DNA of 64,000 bases, taken from Haloimpatiens lingqiaonensis (GTDB taxonomy: Bacteria; Bacillota; Clostridia; Clostridiales; Clostridiaceae). The translations under genes and the position numbers were made by a program. This document shows, in pieces, positions 62,919 through 64,000 of this stretch. The DNA lies in assembly GCF_044502415.1 (NCBI RefSeq), contig NZ_CP172402.1; one strand, given 5' to 3'. Position 1 is the stretch's first letter. Each line of letters opens with the position of its first letter. Under the pieces are notes generated by a model, which saw only the letters and a list, made by a program, of their open reading frames with translations, made no database searches and had not been told where the DNA came from.

Positions 62919-63281
62919 ATGAGTGCAAAAGTTTTAATAGTTGATGATGCTGCTTTTATGAGAATGATGATTAAAGATATATTAGAGAAAAATGGCTATG
63001 AAGTAGTGGGTGAAGCAAATAATGGAATAAAGGCTGTAGAACTGTATAAGTCTGAAAAACCAGATGTGGTAACCATGGATATAACTATGCCAGATATGGA
63101 TGGAATTGAAGCAGTAAAAGCTATAAAGAATATAGATCCAGCTGCGAAAATAATAATGTGTAGTGCTATGGGACAACAAACTATGGTAATGGATGCTATA
63201 AAGGCAGGAGCAAAAGATTTTATTGTAAAGCCATTTCAAGCAGATAGAGTACTTGAAGCTATCAAAAAAGTACTTGGATAG
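62919..63281 (+). CDS. cheY: Chemotaxis response regulator CheY
   Basis: A 120-residue receiver: LIVDDAAFMRMM, phospho-Asp in TMDITMPDMDG, Thr/Ser in MCSAMGQQ and Lys in FIVKPFQADR. It carries the signal to the flagellar switch; fliM, whose product it binds, begins 430 bases later. GGAGG precedes the ATG. Confidence 0.96.
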   Translation: MSAKVLIVDDAAFMRMMIKDILEKNGYEVVGEANNGIKAVELYKSEKPDVVTMDITMPDMDGIEAVKAIKNIDPAAKIIMCSAMGQQTMVMDAIKAGAKDFIVKPFQADRVLEAIKKVLG

Positions 63282-63292
63282 GGGGAAGTATT

Positions 63293-63694
63293 ATGCAGGT
63301 TGTAATATTTAAGCTCCAGGATGAGGAATTTGCAGTGGAAACTGCAAAGATACAGAGTATAACAGATACTATGGAAATTACTAGGGTGCCTAAGGCACCC
63401 AATTATATAAAGGGATTAATAAATTTGAGGGGTAATATAATTCCTCTTTTAAATTTAAAAATGCTTTTGGATATAGAAATTAATGATATTGAACAAGAAA
63501 ATATAATAATAGTGTCTATAAATGAAGAGTCCATAGGGATAATTGTAGATATGGTAGAAGAAGTTTTAGAAATAGAGGAAAACATTATAGAGAATTTAAA
63601 TGAAAAAGATAAAAAGGAATACATAAAAGGGATTATTAATTTTAAGGATAGAATAGTTACTTTAATTGATATAGATAAACTAGTTCTAAATTAG
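63293..63694 (+). CDS. cheW: CheW-like coupling protein (second copy)
   Basis: A 133-residue CheW-domain protein: VVIFKLQDEEFAVETAKIQS, RVPKAPNYIKGLINLRGNII and YIKGIINFKDRIVTLIDID. Shorter than and clearly different from the CheW encoded at 57452. It lies between cheY and fliM, where a CheW-like gene is usual in clostridia. Confidence 0.92.
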   Translation: MQVVIFKLQDEEFAVETAKIQSITDTMEITRVPKAPNYIKGLINLRGNIIPLLNLKMLLDIEINDIEQENIIIVSINEESIGIIVDMVEEVLEIEENIIENLNEKDKKEYIKGIINFKDRIVTLIDIDKLVLN

Positions 63695-63713
63695 ATAGAA
63701 ATGAGGTATTAGT

Positions 63714-64000
63714 ATGGCAGAGGTTTTAAGTCAAGGTGAGATAGATGCTTTATTGTCTGCCTTATCTTCTGGTGAGTTAGAGCCAGAACAGCTTGCCAAA
63801 CAGGAAGAGCATAAAGTTAAAAAGTATGATTTTAGAAGTCCTCAGAAATTTTCTAAAGACCATATAAGAACATTAGAGCTGGTTCATGATAATTATTCTA
63901 GAATAATTTCAAGTTATTTATCTGCTCACTTAAGAACAAATGTTAAGGTTAAGATAATGTCCGTTCAACAAATAACCTATGAAGAGTTTATTCATTCAAT
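63714..64000 (+). CDS. fliM: Flagellar motor switch protein FliM, N-terminal part
   Basis: The ATG at 63714 opens a frame running off the window: MAEVLSQGEIDALLSALSSG, the conserved FliM N-terminal peptide that binds CheY-P, followed by YDFRSPQKFSKDHIRTLEL and the start of the middle domain. It ends the visible part of the motility operon. Confidence 0.95.
   Translation, partial: MAEVLSQGEIDALLSALSSGELEPEQLAKQEEHKVKKYDFRSPQKFSKDHIRTLELVHDNYSRIISSYLSAHLRTNVKVKIMSVQQITYEEFIHS

Noticed and set aside
1..64000. tRNA or rRNA genes
   Set aside because: No T-loop (GGTTCGA-type) with a matching acceptor stem, and no rRNA-like sequence, was found on either strand by eye.
1..64000. Prophage, integrase or full insertion sequence
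   Set aside because: No transposase, integrase or phage structural gene is readable. Mobile character is limited to small non-coding repeats.

Overview
The window is low-GC Firmicute DNA, most like Clostridium, and the gene content and order resemble the Clostridium botulinum group I / C. sporogenes / C. tetani lineage. That placement is an inference from protein recognition, since no search was run. Supporting signs are strong AGGAGG-type ribosome sites, AT-rich spacers, an alpha/beta-type spore protein, a clostridial T-box before argS, pyruvate:ferredoxin oxidoreductase with a flavodoxin, a CheC/CheD-type chemotaxis operon and a glycyl-radical enzyme.

Layout. 1-6.3 kb: DNA and RNA processing (3' end of addA, a YhaM-type exoribonuclease, sbcD, sbcC). 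6.6-11.8 kb: a cysteine desulfidase-family enzyme, a tiny Cys-rich protein with a sporulation-type promoter, a YyaL remnant, T-box plus argS, and an interrupted RNase H-like gene. 11.9-14.1 kb (minus strand): feoA, feoB and a small Cys-rich Feo membrane protein behind a Fur-box-like site. 14.3-16.1 kb: a PilZ protein, a HAD phosphatase and a second RNase H-like protein. 16.4-31.8 kb: a complete type IV pilus assembly locus behind a cyclic-di-GMP-II riboswitch. It holds pilB, pilC, major pilin, an O-antigen-ligase-family protein, pilMNO-like genes, minor pilins, a secreted von Willebrand A protein and prepilin peptidase. 32-45.5 kb: mixed metabolism and repair (DUF2284, urocanate hydratase, the YjjI/YjjW glycyl-radical pair, a GerMN lipoprotein, a class V aminotransferase, an endonuclease IV-like protein, recJ, a spore protein). 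45.8-55.4 kb: murG, a beta-CASP hydrolase, flavodoxin, pyruvate:ferredoxin oxidoreductase, small metal-binding or basic proteins, a second HAD phosphatase and a class IV aminotransferase. 55.4-64 kb: a motility operon (fapA, cheW, cheD, cheB, cheR, cheA, cheC, cheY, cheW, start of fliM) behind a SigD-like promoter.

Three things stand out. First, the pilus locus is wired to cyclic-di-GMP through the riboswitch, and a PilZ protein lies just upstream. Second, a roughly 130-bp highly folded repeat occurs five times: three identical tandem copies directly before recJ, one after the oxidoreductase gene, and one inverted copy before prepilin peptidase. Every copy is flanked by ATAAA. Third, six genes (sbcD, argS, murG, nifJ, fapA, cheA) each contain exactly one extra base, and a seventh has one in-frame stop. 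Because argS and murG are essential, the single-base insertions look more like sequence error than biology. All six being insertions is itself a pattern.
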